Below are positions 53,266 to 62,636 of a stretch of 64,000 bases of DNA, one piece after another. The notes beneath the pieces are model-generated. The model saw nothing but the letters and a program-made list of their open reading frames with translations. It ran no database searches and was not told the DNA's origin. The first letter of the stretch is position 1. Each line of letters begins with the position of its first letter. The DNA lies in NCBI RefSeq assembly GCF_013166605.1, contig NZ_JABKKF010000003.1, positions 186,001 to 250,000 of the forward strand, given 5' to 3'. Origin of the DNA: Xylanibacter muris (GTDB lineage Bacteria > Bacteroidota > Bacteroidia > Bacteroidales > Bacteroidaceae). The translations under genes and the position numbers were made by a program.

Positions 53266-54445
53266 CTTTGCTTAGTTCCACGTATTTCACACCCTTCTCT
53301 GTTGACACTTGAATGATATCGTAGAGTGGTATCCCTATTTCTTTTAACGTAAGCTCCTTAAAAGGAAAATCCTCGTCGATATTCTCATAGAAACATTTAT
53401 GGAAAACCGTACGGTAGCTGAGTTTACGAAGTTCCTCATCAGACTGGATGGTTTCTTCCAGTTTGGATTCGGGTATATTCAGTTTGAATTCTTTTTCCGG
53501 TCTGTCGGAGATTATCTTTTCAATAAACTTATTGTTGCGCATATTTATCTCTACGGCTCTGACATCAAGAACAGACTTAAGCACTGTCAATACGTCACCT
53601 ACTTTCATGTTTGCTGACAGATCATTGCAGGTAATGATATCACTCCATTGCTCATGAGCCGGACAGTTGTTCTTCCATGAAGCATATTTATATGTGTTTA
53701 TCGAATTGGTCATGCCCTCGAAACGCCACATCTTGCCCAACAGTGTTTTAAATGGCGCAGGCTCGTTTTCTGTCATGTGGATAATCTTCATCGCTTCCTG
53801 TGCCTGCATGGCTCCTACTATAGATGCGCTTATCGGTGTTGTGGCTACACGGCCGGCCGATGCTTGAGTCCTTACTACGTCTGCACATCCCGTCCTTAGC
53901 ATGATGTGGTTGAATTCTTCGCGCGAAAGGTTGCACTCGTAACAATTCACACCGGGAGCATAAATCTTCACAACTCCTGTCATGTTTTCTATGCTGCCGT
54001 CTATCCAGGCTTTTCCTGCACGCATGCAAAGCCTGTTTAACAGATACCGGGCGATTCGGCTGTCGAGGCATCCTATGACGACATCCACATCCTTATACAG
54101 GCCTAACCCTACCTCAGAGAAAAGATTGCCTACGATAGGGAAAACCTTTATTTGAGGGTTAATCTCCATTGCCCTTTTCGCGGCAATCTCTGATTTATAG
54201 GCATGTTTGTATGCGTCTTCTTCTCTGAACAGGACAGACCTTGTCAGGTTTGTTAATTCTATGCGGTCGAAATCGCATACATATATGCGTCCGACACCGA
54301 ATAATGTGAGATTCTTGACAACCTCGTTGCCCAGGGCACCAGCCCCGACTACAAGTACTTTGGCATTTTTCACTTTGTCCTGTTTGAACCAGGAGAGGAG
54401 AGTAAAGACTCCCTCTCCCCATTCATAAAGCTTGTCTGTGTGCAT
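53243..54445 (-). CDS. E1-like ubiquitin-activating enzyme (ThiF fold) with C-terminal beta-grasp-like tail
   Basis: A 400-residue protein (start at Met 54445; an upstream in-frame start would overlap the barrel gene). Adenylation domain: VVGAGALGNE (32-41), DFDRIELTNLTRS (58-70) with Arg69, CLDSR (126-130). CYEC (168-171) and Cys261 may bind zinc. Cys187 (RTGCADVV) is a candidate catalytic Cys. Residues 280-400 end with GIPLYDIIQVSTEKGVKYVELS, like the UFD of eukaryotic E1s that recruits E2. It should adenylate the ubiquitin-like protein and pass it to the E2. Confidence 0.9.
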   Translation of the reverse strand: MHTDKLYEWGEGVFTLLSWFKQDKVKNAKVLVVGAGALGNEVVKNLTLFGVGRIYVCDFDRIELTNLTRSVLFREEDAYKHAYKSEIAAKRAMEINPQIKVFPIVGNLFSEVGLGLYKDVDVVIGCLDSRIARYLLNRLCMRAGKAWIDGSIENMTGVVKIYAPGVNCYECNLSREEFNHIMLRTGCADVVRTQASAGRVATTPISASIVGAMQAQEAMKIIHMTENEPAPFKTLLGKMWRFEGMTNSINTYKYASWKNNCPAHEQWSDIITCNDLSANMKVGDVLTVLKSVLDVRAVEINMRNNKFIEKIISDRPEKEFKLNIPESKLEETIQSDEELRKLSYRTVFHKCFYENIDEDFPFKELTLKEIGIPLYDIIQVSTEKGVKYVELSKDAEYYGL

Positions 54446-54462
54446 ACTCACATCAATTATAT

Positions 54463-55206
54463 TTAGAATGTATATCCGATATTGGCACCGACAAAAGTGT
54501 GTCCTATCCTTTGCTTCAGGATGTCGTCTTCCTCTTTTGAGCAACTTATACGGTATTCTCCGAATAGACCGATCTTCAACAAATGTCCGTCTAAGGGAAT
54601 ATAACCTCCTATACCGACTCTGGGAGCGACATACATTCCGTTTTTCTTTTCCGAATTCACTTCGGTTTCTGCTTTTATTTCCTTTGCGCTAAGTGTCGTA
54701 TAATATGCCGGTGTGAATCCTATACTTGCAAATAAGGAAGATTTCTCATAGTCCAGATTGGCAAATTCAACGGCAAGAGGTACACCGACCTCAAATAATA
54801 CATCCTTTGTCGTGTTGTCGGGACTTTCATTGTAATGACCGAACGAGATGGCAACCATTCCACCGTAATTGAGGTAAACGCTGCCGGCAACCTTTGTTTT
54901 TGCCGAACCATAGAGACCAAAAGAATTTAATGCTCCTTTTATGTCAAATCGGGGAGTTGCGAATGACAGACCTGCCTCGAAAGCCTTTTTTACAGGCTTG
55001 TCCTTTTTGTTTTCAACTATGACTGTGTCTTTCTTAAGGCCAAAATATTTGTATAGGTCAACACCTTTACGCAGGCGGAAGTTAACATCTCCTTCGCCTT
55101 TATAGTCAACCTCGTAAGGTCCGACTGTAAAATTATCAATCACGGCTTGGCTTTTTGCCATTGTTGCAGCAAAGATGCCGCATAAAACTAAAACGATTTT
55201 TTTCAT
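54463..55206 (-). CDS. Outer-membrane beta-barrel protein (247 aa)
   Basis: Signal peptide MKKIVLVLCGIFAATMAKSQ, then amphipathic strands and a final NIGYTF with C-terminal Phe, typical of Bacteroidales outer-membrane barrels. Central GMVAISFGHYNESPD and SIGFTPAYYTTL fit strand pairs. It lies between the E1 and the membrane RING-like genes, so it is probably a component of the same envelope machine. Confidence 0.82.
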   Translation of the reverse strand: MKKIVLVLCGIFAATMAKSQAVIDNFTVGPYEVDYKGEGDVNFRLRKGVDLYKYFGLKKDTVIVENKKDKPVKKAFEAGLSFATPRFDIKGALNSFGLYGSAKTKVAGSVYLNYGGMVAISFGHYNESPDNTTKDVLFEVGVPLAVEFANLDYEKSSLFASIGFTPAYYTTLSAKEIKAETEVNSEKKNGMYVAPRVGIGGYIPLDGHLLKIGLFGEYRISCSKEEDDILKQRIGHTFVGANIGYTF

Positions 55207-55235
55207 TTGGGATAAAGGTATTTAAAGTTTATATT

Positions 55236-57626
55236 CTATTCTGTCTCGACATATTGGAAAATGGTATCGCCGATTTTGAATGTATCGTTGTTTGATAATA
55301 TATTAGGTTTGCCGACGGCCAGCTCTGCCCTGGTATTATATATGACACCGGTAGCCAATGGTTTAATCATAGGAAGCTGTTTTTCATGGTCAATGAACAA
55401 TTGCGCGTGCTCTTTGGCAACCTTGTTGCTCTTTTCCCAGTTCATCTGTATTTCGCAGTCGCCGGTCATGCCGATAGATACTTTATTACCCCCACCTGTT
55501 GCATTCATCCATTTGTGTATAGGTATTCTCTGTCCGGACCTGACACCGTTTTGTATGACAAGGAAATACTTTTCCGCCAGCATTCTTACTGTTACCAAAG
55601 ACGCTCCCAAGCCTCCGCCATAGATTATGAAATCAAGAAGCATATTCATCCACGGTAAACTCACACTGGTCAGACTTGAGAAATACAATACGATAAAGCC
55701 TATCACAGCAGAGCATCCACCTCCAATCAATGCACTTTTGAGAGGTATCGATGATTTGATTGTGAGTGCAAGTGATACGCAGACAGAAAAAAGCAAATAG
55801 CCGGGGAATGAACAATACCACGGAATATAGCTTGCCTGGATGAGTGTCAGCAGCGAACAAAGGATATCTGCACCTATTGCAAAGGCCAACAATCCTATTA
55901 TGCCTGTCAGTAGCGACAATCCGAGAATCTTCAAATTGATTTTCCAGTCTTTTTTCCTGTATTCGTCATTATATCTGAAAATGAGAGACAGGAAGAAACC
56001 CAAAAGAAGGCCAATGGTAAGAAATGCGGATGTCTTGCTTTCACATTCAAGAGACAGGTCGGGCAGATTCTCATTCGGGGTATAGAACATATTGACAATG
56101 TTTTTCGATACACTTTCAAAACTTCCTCTTCCTCCTAACTCAAATAGAATCCAGCTGACGAAACCGGCACATATACCGGCTATGGTCTGATGGCAGTCTT
56201 TAAGTGACTTTAGGGTGAACAATTCTTTCCATTCCACATGCTCTTGTATTCCAATCTTACAGTTTTGGCCATACTCGGCACACTTGTAGCCGTTTTGTTT
56301 CCAGCAGTGTACGTGCATGATATGCTTGCATTTTACAACGATATTTTGTCCTTCTTGAATCTGTTGTTTGCAATAATGGCATATTCTGCTTGATATGTTT
56401 TTCTCCGGCACATATTTCTTATAGTATTTGGTCTCAAAGGCTTTAGACCTGAACCAAGGAATAAGAACCTTTATTATAATGAAGAAGAAGCCTATGGTGA
56501 GAAGCATTACGAGTATTGCAACAAGGTATTTGTATGCGGAGTCAGAGGCTGATGCCGCATGTTCCGGCCATGGCCTTTCTGCAGAGCCTATGGAGAAGTC
56601 TCCGTTTCCTATGGCGTCACCTTTCCATTCGGCTGTATATGACGTCTTTCCGAAGTACGTTTTTGAAGAGGGTACGCGATAGGTGAATGAGAAGTCATAC
56701 ATCTTGTCATTGACGATTTCCTGAAAGTCGGACAGTATCTGTGCCATGTCGTTCGCCGGCTTATAATCACCTGTACGTCCTTCGACTTTGGGGTTGCAGA
56801 TAGCCATAAGGATGTCTTCTATTTCCGTATTTTTTCCCTGCTCGGTATAATATAGTGCATATACGGTCGGTACCAGATGCTTCTTGTCCTGCTGGTATTC
56901 GTTGACTTCTATGAATGCAATGTCCTCTTCGTATGACGGGCTTTTATTTCCTTCTGTAAATACAAAGAGAATGTTCTTGTCCTTATTTTTTGCAGCGCGT
57001 CTGGAAATATCAGAGTTTCTTGAATATCCTGTTTCTCCTATGACACTGCTTTCTTTTTCCGAACTTGTCGTACTGAACTCTGCCAGTTTTGAGTATAATG
57101 CTCCATAAAGATATTTGTTTTCAGAGGTTCTCTCAAAGTATGGCTTGAACGAATTGAGGTTTTCTGGAGTTACTGGTTTGCTTGATGTGACTTCGTCACC
57201 GAAGAAAGACAAATAGACACATCCTTTAGGAGATATATTCACCAGTTGGGTTATTGCCTGATATATTTGCCCTTTTCCTTCTTGGGGGATACTTAAGTCA
57301 ACCAGTACAGAGAAGGTATATTCTTCTGGAATGCGTTGTCCTGTTGTTATAGAGTTTATCTTACAAGACGATGGTGAGATGAGTTCCCCGTCTTCTTTTA
57401 CCACCAGATAGCTGTGCAACAAGTCTGCCGATATGTTTTGGATTCTTTTTCCTGTGGCATCCAAGACATTAAAATACAATGTCAGAGAGTCGTTGCCTGC
57501 ACCGTATTCATACTTTTTATCACAAAAGATTATTTTCTTTACATCCTGTCCGAAGGCAGGTGTGATTGCTGTAATTAACAGACAAACAACAAGCAAATTC
57601 CGGATTATCTTTTTCTTCTTGTCCAT
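55236..57626 (-). CDS. Membrane protein with vWA, RING-H2-like and FHA domains (candidate E3)
   Basis: A 796-residue protein. Signal peptide (to about 26). Residues 104-310 look like a von Willebrand A domain with partial MIDAS (LVDLS, 108-112). A membrane helix at 368-389 is followed by a RING-like cluster: C416, C419, C433, H435, H438, C441, C449, C456; six positions fit RING-H2 exactly, the last pair is wider spaced (x6). About five or six membrane helices follow (480-690), then an FHA-like domain (700-796: SIGMTGDCEI, His740, Asn764). RING suggests an E3, FHA docking on kinase substrates. It overlaps the JAB gene by 22 bp. Confidence 0.82.
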   Translation of the reverse strand: MDKKKKIIRNLLVVCLLITAITPAFGQDVKKIIFCDKKYEYGAGNDSLTLYFNVLDATGKRIQNISADLLHSYLVVKEDGELISPSSCKINSITTGQRIPEEYTFSVLVDLSIPQEGKGQIYQAITQLVNISPKGCVYLSFFGDEVTSSKPVTPENLNSFKPYFERTSENKYLYGALYSKLAEFSTTSSEKESSVIGETGYSRNSDISRRAAKNKDKNILFVFTEGNKSPSYEEDIAFIEVNEYQQDKKHLVPTVYALYYTEQGKNTEIEDILMAICNPKVEGRTGDYKPANDMAQILSDFQEIVNDKMYDFSFTYRVPSSKTYFGKTSYTAEWKGDAIGNGDFSIGSAERPWPEHAASASDSAYKYLVAILVMLLTIGFFFIIIKVLIPWFRSKAFETKYYKKYVPEKNISSRICHYCKQQIQEGQNIVVKCKHIMHVHCWKQNGYKCAEYGQNCKIGIQEHVEWKELFTLKSLKDCHQTIAGICAGFVSWILFELGGRGSFESVSKNIVNMFYTPNENLPDLSLECESKTSAFLTIGLLLGFFLSLIFRYNDEYRKKDWKINLKILGLSLLTGIIGLLAFAIGADILCSLLTLIQASYIPWYCSFPGYLLFSVCVSLALTIKSSIPLKSALIGGGCSAVIGFIVLYFSSLTSVSLPWMNMLLDFIIYGGGLGASLVTVRMLAEKYFLVIQNGVRSGQRIPIHKWMNATGGGNKVSIGMTGDCEIQMNWEKSNKVAKEHAQLFIDHEKQLPMIKPLATGVIYNTRAELAVGKPNILSNNDTFKIGDTIFQYVETE

Positions 57627-59707
57627 ATTTTTAAATCTTCTAATTTTTCTTCACCATAATAACTTTCTTCCACTGAAACTTGTCCGTCAATGACTGGAAT
57701 CGAGGTCAGTAGGTCATCGGCACTGGAATAGAACAGAATGAATCTTACATTATTTATATTATTCGCAATAATTCTTCTTATAGTAGGTATACTGCAATGA
57801 GAGCCGTTGATATAACAGCCGATCTGTTCGTTGTCAATGGCATGCTTTGATTGTGACACGGCCCTGACAACATACTCTGTCTTGCCATTCTTCTCACAGG
57901 CATATCCGTATGCCCATGCCAACAGTCCGCTGTCCTGGCTTGTCTGCAATTGACACATATCTATAATGGAGCCGTTTGACAGTTCTATTCCATGGTGGCT
58001 GTCTATACGTTTTTGGGCTGTCTGCATAATATTACGGTGGTCATCATGTTTGAATGATGTTCTGTCGCTTTCCACAGCCCATTTATACAGTTCTTCCAAA
58101 GAATACATTTTTTTCAGTTCTGTCTTGGAATTTATTGTCATGTCATGTTTGAACGTGAAAATGCCAAGCTCTTGATTTGGGGTAAGGATATCGATGACTA
58201 TCGCCACTAAGAACTTGGGATGTGTAGGATGTTTCAACTGCATTTGGACACTACTGTCTGCATTGCTGAAAAACACACCAAGACCGGGATGGGAATGTAC
58301 CCAGCAGGTCATGTCGTATTGAAGGTTCGTCTCTCTGCGCAAGCGTTTCAACCTTTCTGAAACCTTAAGCTTTATTTTCCCTCCAAAGTTAAGTTCATAC
58401 TCTTTGAATATTGCGTCGTCACCGGGTTTTACGATTTCTTCAAGGGACACATAATATTCATCGCTTTCATCATTATGAATCCAACGACCGAGCACCATAC
58501 ATCCGTCTTCGTTCGGATTTTCCGGATTTCTTAAATCTTCAGCATATAAGTTATATATATCCTTGATGCATGTGTTTTTCAGATATATCCGGCTGACGGC
58601 AGAATCAGAACAGAAATCAGAACTGTCTATGCGCAGGTATGCCTTATTGTGGCTGATGTCTTCCAAGCTTTGCTTTTTCAATATTGAAGTTGTCTTTCGC
58701 CTCACCACAATGTCTGCTTTCGCATTCTGTCTTACACCGTCTCCGGGTATTATGGTCGGTTTCTTTTTCTTGTTATGTCTTCTTATAATCGAAATAATCA
58801 GTATGATGAGGCCGATGATTATGATGCCAATAACGACATTAATCACTATAGATTTCCCCGAGAACAGTTTTTGGGCTGTTGTTGCCGGAGAATCTTCATC
58901 AAGAATTTCGGTTCGCAGTTTGTCTAATACATCTTTACGTTCAGCAATCTTTTCTTCCAGAATGTTTCTTAATCTGTTCTCGTATTCTGATCTGTCGGGA
59001 AGTTCGTCAGCATTAAAATTAGAAGTCAGGAAATTTCCGATATAGGAATCCATGTTGTCCTCTTTCTCTGAAATTAACGCATCTTTTTCGTTAAAGTAGT
59101 TGGAGAGTTGGTGTTCCTGTATATACTTATCGCGGGTTTCCTTGTCTTTCAAATAATTCATTAACTCCGCATGTTTGCCGGCCTCTTCGTTAAGAGTCTG
59201 AACAAACGTTGAAGAGTAAAAAGGGTCTTTTTCCAGTTCATCTTTAAATATGGAGATGATTTTGGATGCCGGCTGTACATTCTTTCGTGATACTTTCGGG
59301 GCAACACTTCTTTCCCTTTCAGTCTCAGTGAAAGTTTCAGGGGATTCACTTACAATATTTTCTTCGACAACTTTTTCTTCCTTTACCTTTTGGGGATGTT
59401 TTTTCTCCCATTCCGCAGTAGTATTTCCTGTTCGCCAAAGTTCGGTTGTTCCGTTGATGGGGTGTTCTGTCTTTACAAACCTATGGCATTCTCTGTTTAT
59501 TGCGAGAGAGCCTCCTGCGGCAATTGTACCTGCCGATTTTCCGTCAACAATTACCTTTATATTCGAATTGGGGTCCTCGTTGTATACAGCTTTGAGAAAA
59601 ATCGTTGTCGCAGAGTTGACTTCATATTCCATTCTTTGGGAATATGATTGTATAAATAAGAAAGAGAATAACGTTAAGATTACGTTTTTCCTGCTAAATA
59701 TCATCAT
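57605..59707 (-). CDS. Membrane JAB/JAMM metallopeptidase (candidate deubiquitinase)
   Basis: A 700-residue protein. N-terminal signal peptide-like segment (to about 24), a periplasmic coiled-coil-rich region, a membrane helix at 287-308, then a cytoplasmic part. The JAMM motif is complete: H471-S-H473-P, then S481-N-A-D484, with Glu400 (NEDGCMVLG) as possible general base. Such enzymes release or process ubiquitin-like proteins. Its position next to E2, RING and Ubl genes supports that. The last 200 residues are unfamiliar. Confidence 0.88.
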   Translation of the reverse strand: MMIFSRKNVILTLFSFLFIQSYSQRMEYEVNSATTIFLKAVYNEDPNSNIKVIVDGKSAGTIAAGGSLAINRECHRFVKTEHPINGTTELWRTGNTTAEWEKKHPQKVKEEKVVEENIVSESPETFTETERERSVAPKVSRKNVQPASKIISIFKDELEKDPFYSSTFVQTLNEEAGKHAELMNYLKDKETRDKYIQEHQLSNYFNEKDALISEKEDNMDSYIGNFLTSNFNADELPDRSEYENRLRNILEEKIAERKDVLDKLRTEILDEDSPATTAQKLFSGKSIVINVVIGIIIIGLIILIISIIRRHNKKKKPTIIPGDGVRQNAKADIVVRRKTTSILKKQSLEDISHNKAYLRIDSSDFCSDSAVSRIYLKNTCIKDIYNLYAEDLRNPENPNEDGCMVLGRWIHNDESDEYYVSLEEIVKPGDDAIFKEYELNFGGKIKLKVSERLKRLRRETNLQYDMTCWVHSHPGLGVFFSNADSSVQMQLKHPTHPKFLVAIVIDILTPNQELGIFTFKHDMTINSKTELKKMYSLEELYKWAVESDRTSFKHDDHRNIMQTAQKRIDSHHGIELSNGSIIDMCQLQTSQDSGLLAWAYGYACEKNGKTEYVVRAVSQSKHAIDNEQIGCYINGSHCSIPTIRRIIANNINNVRFILFYSSADDLLTSIPVIDGQVSVEESYYGEEKLEDLKIWTRRKR

Positions 59708-59719
59708 GATAAATTCATA

Positions 59720-60907
59720 TTAAATTGATGCTTTTTTTGATTTTCCATTCACGTTTAAGGTGCCGTTTCTCCTAATCGCATCCGAGGTCTTTTGCCTGGC
59801 CTCGTTGATTATCCGGTTTCTTTGGGTTCTTATAGAATTACGGGCACGCCGTTTGGCTTCGGCTTCCGCCCTGTCTGCAATGTTTTGCTGCATATTCATC
59901 ATCTGCATTTGATTTCTCTTGTTTCTGATGCCTTGAAAAACCTGATTGCCGATGAATGCAAGAATCGCAAAAACAATACCTCCGATAATCATCCAAAAGT
60001 TTCTTTTCTTTTCTTTTTCCGCTGCCGACTGTTGGGCGGCTGCAATGGAGTCATTCTGTGCCTTTATTGCCTGCGCTTCTTTTTTCGCGCGTAGCTCCTC
60101 TGCCTGTTGTAGTGCAATCTGCTCCGCTGTGCTCTTTTCTTCCAGTGTCCTTTTCTTGGATTCATATCTGTCCAGGACATCGGTAATTTCCGATAAAAGA
60201 GAATTATCCGTTATCTCGCGTCTTTTCTGTCTGAGATAATTGATCTCATCCAACAGATTGTCGGAAAAAGGAAGCTCTGTTGTCTCAGAGATTAGGCTTT
60301 TTGCAGCATTTACACTTTCAAGTACTTTTATCTCAACAGTATTGTCTGATTCTGTCTCCATTGTTGAAGTTATGGTCTGTTGCACAATCTGTGGCGCTGC
60401 TTTTGTATAGCCGGCAGATTTCTTTGTTCCCAAATGAATCCTGAGGTCCTGGCTTTTGCTGAACAGTACATACTTACCTTTCTTGGGCTTATATGCCAGA
60501 TAGATGGGAATCTGTATGTCTGCATCGGATTTCACGGTGAAAGACAGCTTGGGTTCTGACTGAATAAGGTAAAAGCCGTCTGCCGACTTTTGATATTGGA
60601 CTCCTTCCGGTGTCATGAAGGCCTCCGGTATCATGTTCGTGACAGACACGTCCCCGCTGTAGTTTCCTGTCCTGTCAAAGAACATCACCGCAACCTTGCT
60701 CAGATTCTTATACTTGGAATTTATTTTCCCCAGTTTCTTCTGCTGGCCGGTAAACCTTATTGTTGTTTGGCCGGCAGAATGTGTTATATCATAGGTTATG
60801 ATAATCCTGTCATCGTCCGTTGTATAGATGGTGTCTTTTTTCACCTTGCTTTGGACGTGGAGCGGAAAGAGCAGCACCCCGCACAATATGACTCCGACAA
60901 ATTTCAT
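59720..60907 (-). CDS. Secreted coiled-coil protein with membrane helix (395 aa)
   Basis: Signal peptide (to about 20), a beta-rich domain (25-165), then a long coiled coil (about 225-310: ESKKRTLEEKSTAEQIALQQAEEL), a membrane helix (near 310-330), and a basic Met/Gln/Arg-rich cytoplasmic tail (RAEAEAKRRARNSIRTQRN). It spans the inner membrane with a long periplasmic arm. Family not recognised; may connect the periplasmic and cytosolic parts of the machine. Confidence 0.75.
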   Translation of the reverse strand: MKFVGVILCGVLLFPLHVQSKVKKDTIYTTDDDRIIITYDITHSAGQTTIRFTGQQKKLGKINSKYKNLSKVAVMFFDRTGNYSGDVSVTNMIPEAFMTPEGVQYQKSADGFYLIQSEPKLSFTVKSDADIQIPIYLAYKPKKGKYVLFSKSQDLRIHLGTKKSAGYTKAAPQIVQQTITSTMETESDNTVEIKVLESVNAAKSLISETTELPFSDNLLDEINYLRQKRREITDNSLLSEITDVLDRYESKKRTLEEKSTAEQIALQQAEELRAKKEAQAIKAQNDSIAAAQQSAAEKEKKRNFWMIIGGIVFAILAFIGNQVFQGIRNKRNQMQMMNMQQNIADRAEAEAKRRARNSIRTQRNRIINEARQKTSDAIRRNGTLNVNGKSKKASI

Positions 60908-60908
60908 G

Positions 60909-61961
60909 CTATCTCGATTTTATCCTGTTGTAGTATTTGGAGATTCCCGACATGTAGCTGCCCGTTGTCCGCCTGTTGTTCTTTTGCGCACAATTATACA
61001 AGGCTTCCGCCTCCCCGATAACTTGCCCTTTAGCCTTTTTACCGTTGTGGATGTCTATATAACAGGCTTCTAATCTTTTGTATATCTCTTCAATCTGCAG
61101 CCTGCAATATTTGCAGTTGTGGGAACTTGGCCGTATTATTATGTCTTTGTCACATTTATTTACGGTCAATTGTTCCAATTTAATAGAGTCGAGCCTTTCA
61201 GTAATAGACATGAATTGTTTAAACCCTTTGTCTGTAGACATGTAATTGCGTGAATTTACGGTCTGTTGCACCTGCTTTTTGAGGTCATCAATAGATTCTT
61301 TGTATATTTTATGCAGTTTTTTTAATGAAGCGCCTCTATGGTTTCTATTGGAACAGAATGTTTGTCTGCCAATCTCACCAATAAGCTTATCGGTGGCTAC
61401 GGATAACTTAAGGTACTCCTCATCCGGTTTAAGTTCCACATCTATGTTCAGTTCTATCACCTCTTTCTGTGCCAATGATATTCTGTTCTTCTTTACTATG
61501 ATAAAGTTTTTCTCATCATACCGTGCGATATATATCGGCAACCTGTATTTGAAAGATGTGTCATTTTTAAGCACACTTATAATGTTTTTAGTATCGGAAG
61601 AGGGCAGAAGCCTGCAAGACTCAGACATCCCGACACACGCTTCCGCTACTCTTTTCCTCTTTGCCCCCGGGAATAGTTTGTCGTAGACAATAGACATCTT
61701 CTTTAATGTCTTTTCGTTATATGATTTATCGAAGAGGTAAAGAATCTTGTCTTCCGATATATTCTCCAACTTAACGGATATTCCATATTGGTCGTTTTCG
61801 TCTTCGGATAATAATTCTACGAAAATATTACAGAAAGGAAGGGCTATGGTTTCCTTGTTGTGTTCCCTGTTGTCTAATTTCACTGATTTTATTTCATCTC
61901 CGTATGTAGGGCGGACATTGCATATAAGAAGTAAAAGTAAGAAATATATTGTCTTTTTCAT
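60909..61961 (-). CDS. Secreted protein of unknown function (350 aa)
   Basis: Signal peptide MKKTIYFLLLLLICNVRPTYG, a beta-rich N-terminal half and a helical C-terminal half. Several Cys occur in pairs (CKYC near 280), probably forming disulphides or a metal site. It overlaps the E2 gene by 4 bp at its start. Not recognised as a family. Confidence 0.75.
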   Translation of the reverse strand: MKKTIYFLLLLLICNVRPTYGDEIKSVKLDNREHNKETIALPFCNIFVELLSEDENDQYGISVKLENISEDKILYLFDKSYNEKTLKKMSIVYDKLFPGAKRKRVAEACVGMSESCRLLPSSDTKNIISVLKNDTSFKYRLPIYIARYDEKNFIIVKKNRISLAQKEVIELNIDVELKPDEEYLKLSVATDKLIGEIGRQTFCSNRNHRGASLKKLHKIYKESIDDLKKQVQQTVNSRNYMSTDKGFKQFMSITERLDSIKLEQLTVNKCDKDIIIRPSSHNCKYCRLQIEEIYKRLEACYIDIHNGKKAKGQVIGEAEALYNCAQKNNRRTTGSYMSGISKYYNRIKSR

Positions 61962-62626
61962 ATTGTCCTTGATTTTATCACAGGTTTTGTCTTCTCCATT
62001 GGCTTTACGCTCTTGTTTGATTCAGATACAGGAGCCGTTGGTTCCGGCATTTCCTGGTTGAAACGTACCCAGTTATTTGGCTCTCCTTCTTCGCGAACCC
62101 ATTCTGCCACATTCTGGTCTTCAGGATAGGGGTAGGTGTTTTGTGCATGATACATCTGATACTTCAGGTATCGTTCCACCCGAAGAATCAGATCCTTCAA
62201 TGAGGCGAGAACTCCCATTTCTTTTATTGTCAGGCAAACATGCCCTTTGAAGCTGCCGGAGTATCTGATGTTTGGATGCCATACATCGGTACGGAATGTG
62301 AATATCGGATTGCCGTCAGCGGACGGGTAGTTGTTTGGAAGTACGATGCTCATCTTGTGAAGATAGCCGAATTTCGGTTCTCTTGGTACCGTTTCTCCCT
62401 GAACACCGACAATGGATTTACAGCGGTACCAGATCTCGTATTCCGTAGGAAGTCCCATCGCGTTTTTCCTGCGTACGATATATGCTATAGATGGTTTGCG
62501 GGGATTTGCGCTGGCGGCCTTACGCTTGCCGCATAAGGTGTCCAGTTCCTTCCACTCTTTCCAAAGCCTGGCATCCCTGCCGGACAGCTCTTTCTGATTG
62601 AAGTTATTTATTGTGTCGTTCATCAT
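61958..62626 (-). CDS. E2-like ubiquitin-conjugating enzyme
   Basis: A 222-residue protein (start chosen at 62626 after a GGA-containing ribosome site, 10 bp after the Ubl stop; an earlier in-frame start would overlap that gene). The UBC fold features are in order: MSIVLPNNYPSADGNPIFTF, HPN at 117-119, catalytic Cys131 in GHVCL 12 residues later, then SLKDLILRVERYL and YPYPEDQNVAEW. This matches true E2s, including the Asn that stabilises the oxyanion. A Pro-rich C-terminal tail (190-222) is extra. Confidence 0.92.
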   Translation of the reverse strand: MMNDTINNFNQKELSGRDARLWKEWKELDTLCGKRKAASANPRKPSIAYIVRRKNAMGLPTEYEIWYRCKSIVGVQGETVPREPKFGYLHKMSIVLPNNYPSADGNPIFTFRTDVWHPNIRYSGSFKGHVCLTIKEMGVLASLKDLILRVERYLKYQMYHAQNTYPYPEDQNVAEWVREEGEPNNWVRFNQEMPEPTAPVSESNKSVKPMEKTKPVIKSRTI

Positions 62627-62636
62627 AATCCTTCCT

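Noticed and set aside
53243..54544. Longer E1 start at 54544
   Set aside because: It would overlap the upstream barrel gene by 82 bp and add a basic leader unrelated to E1s. The Met at 54445 lies between the two genes and leads into a typical E1 start.
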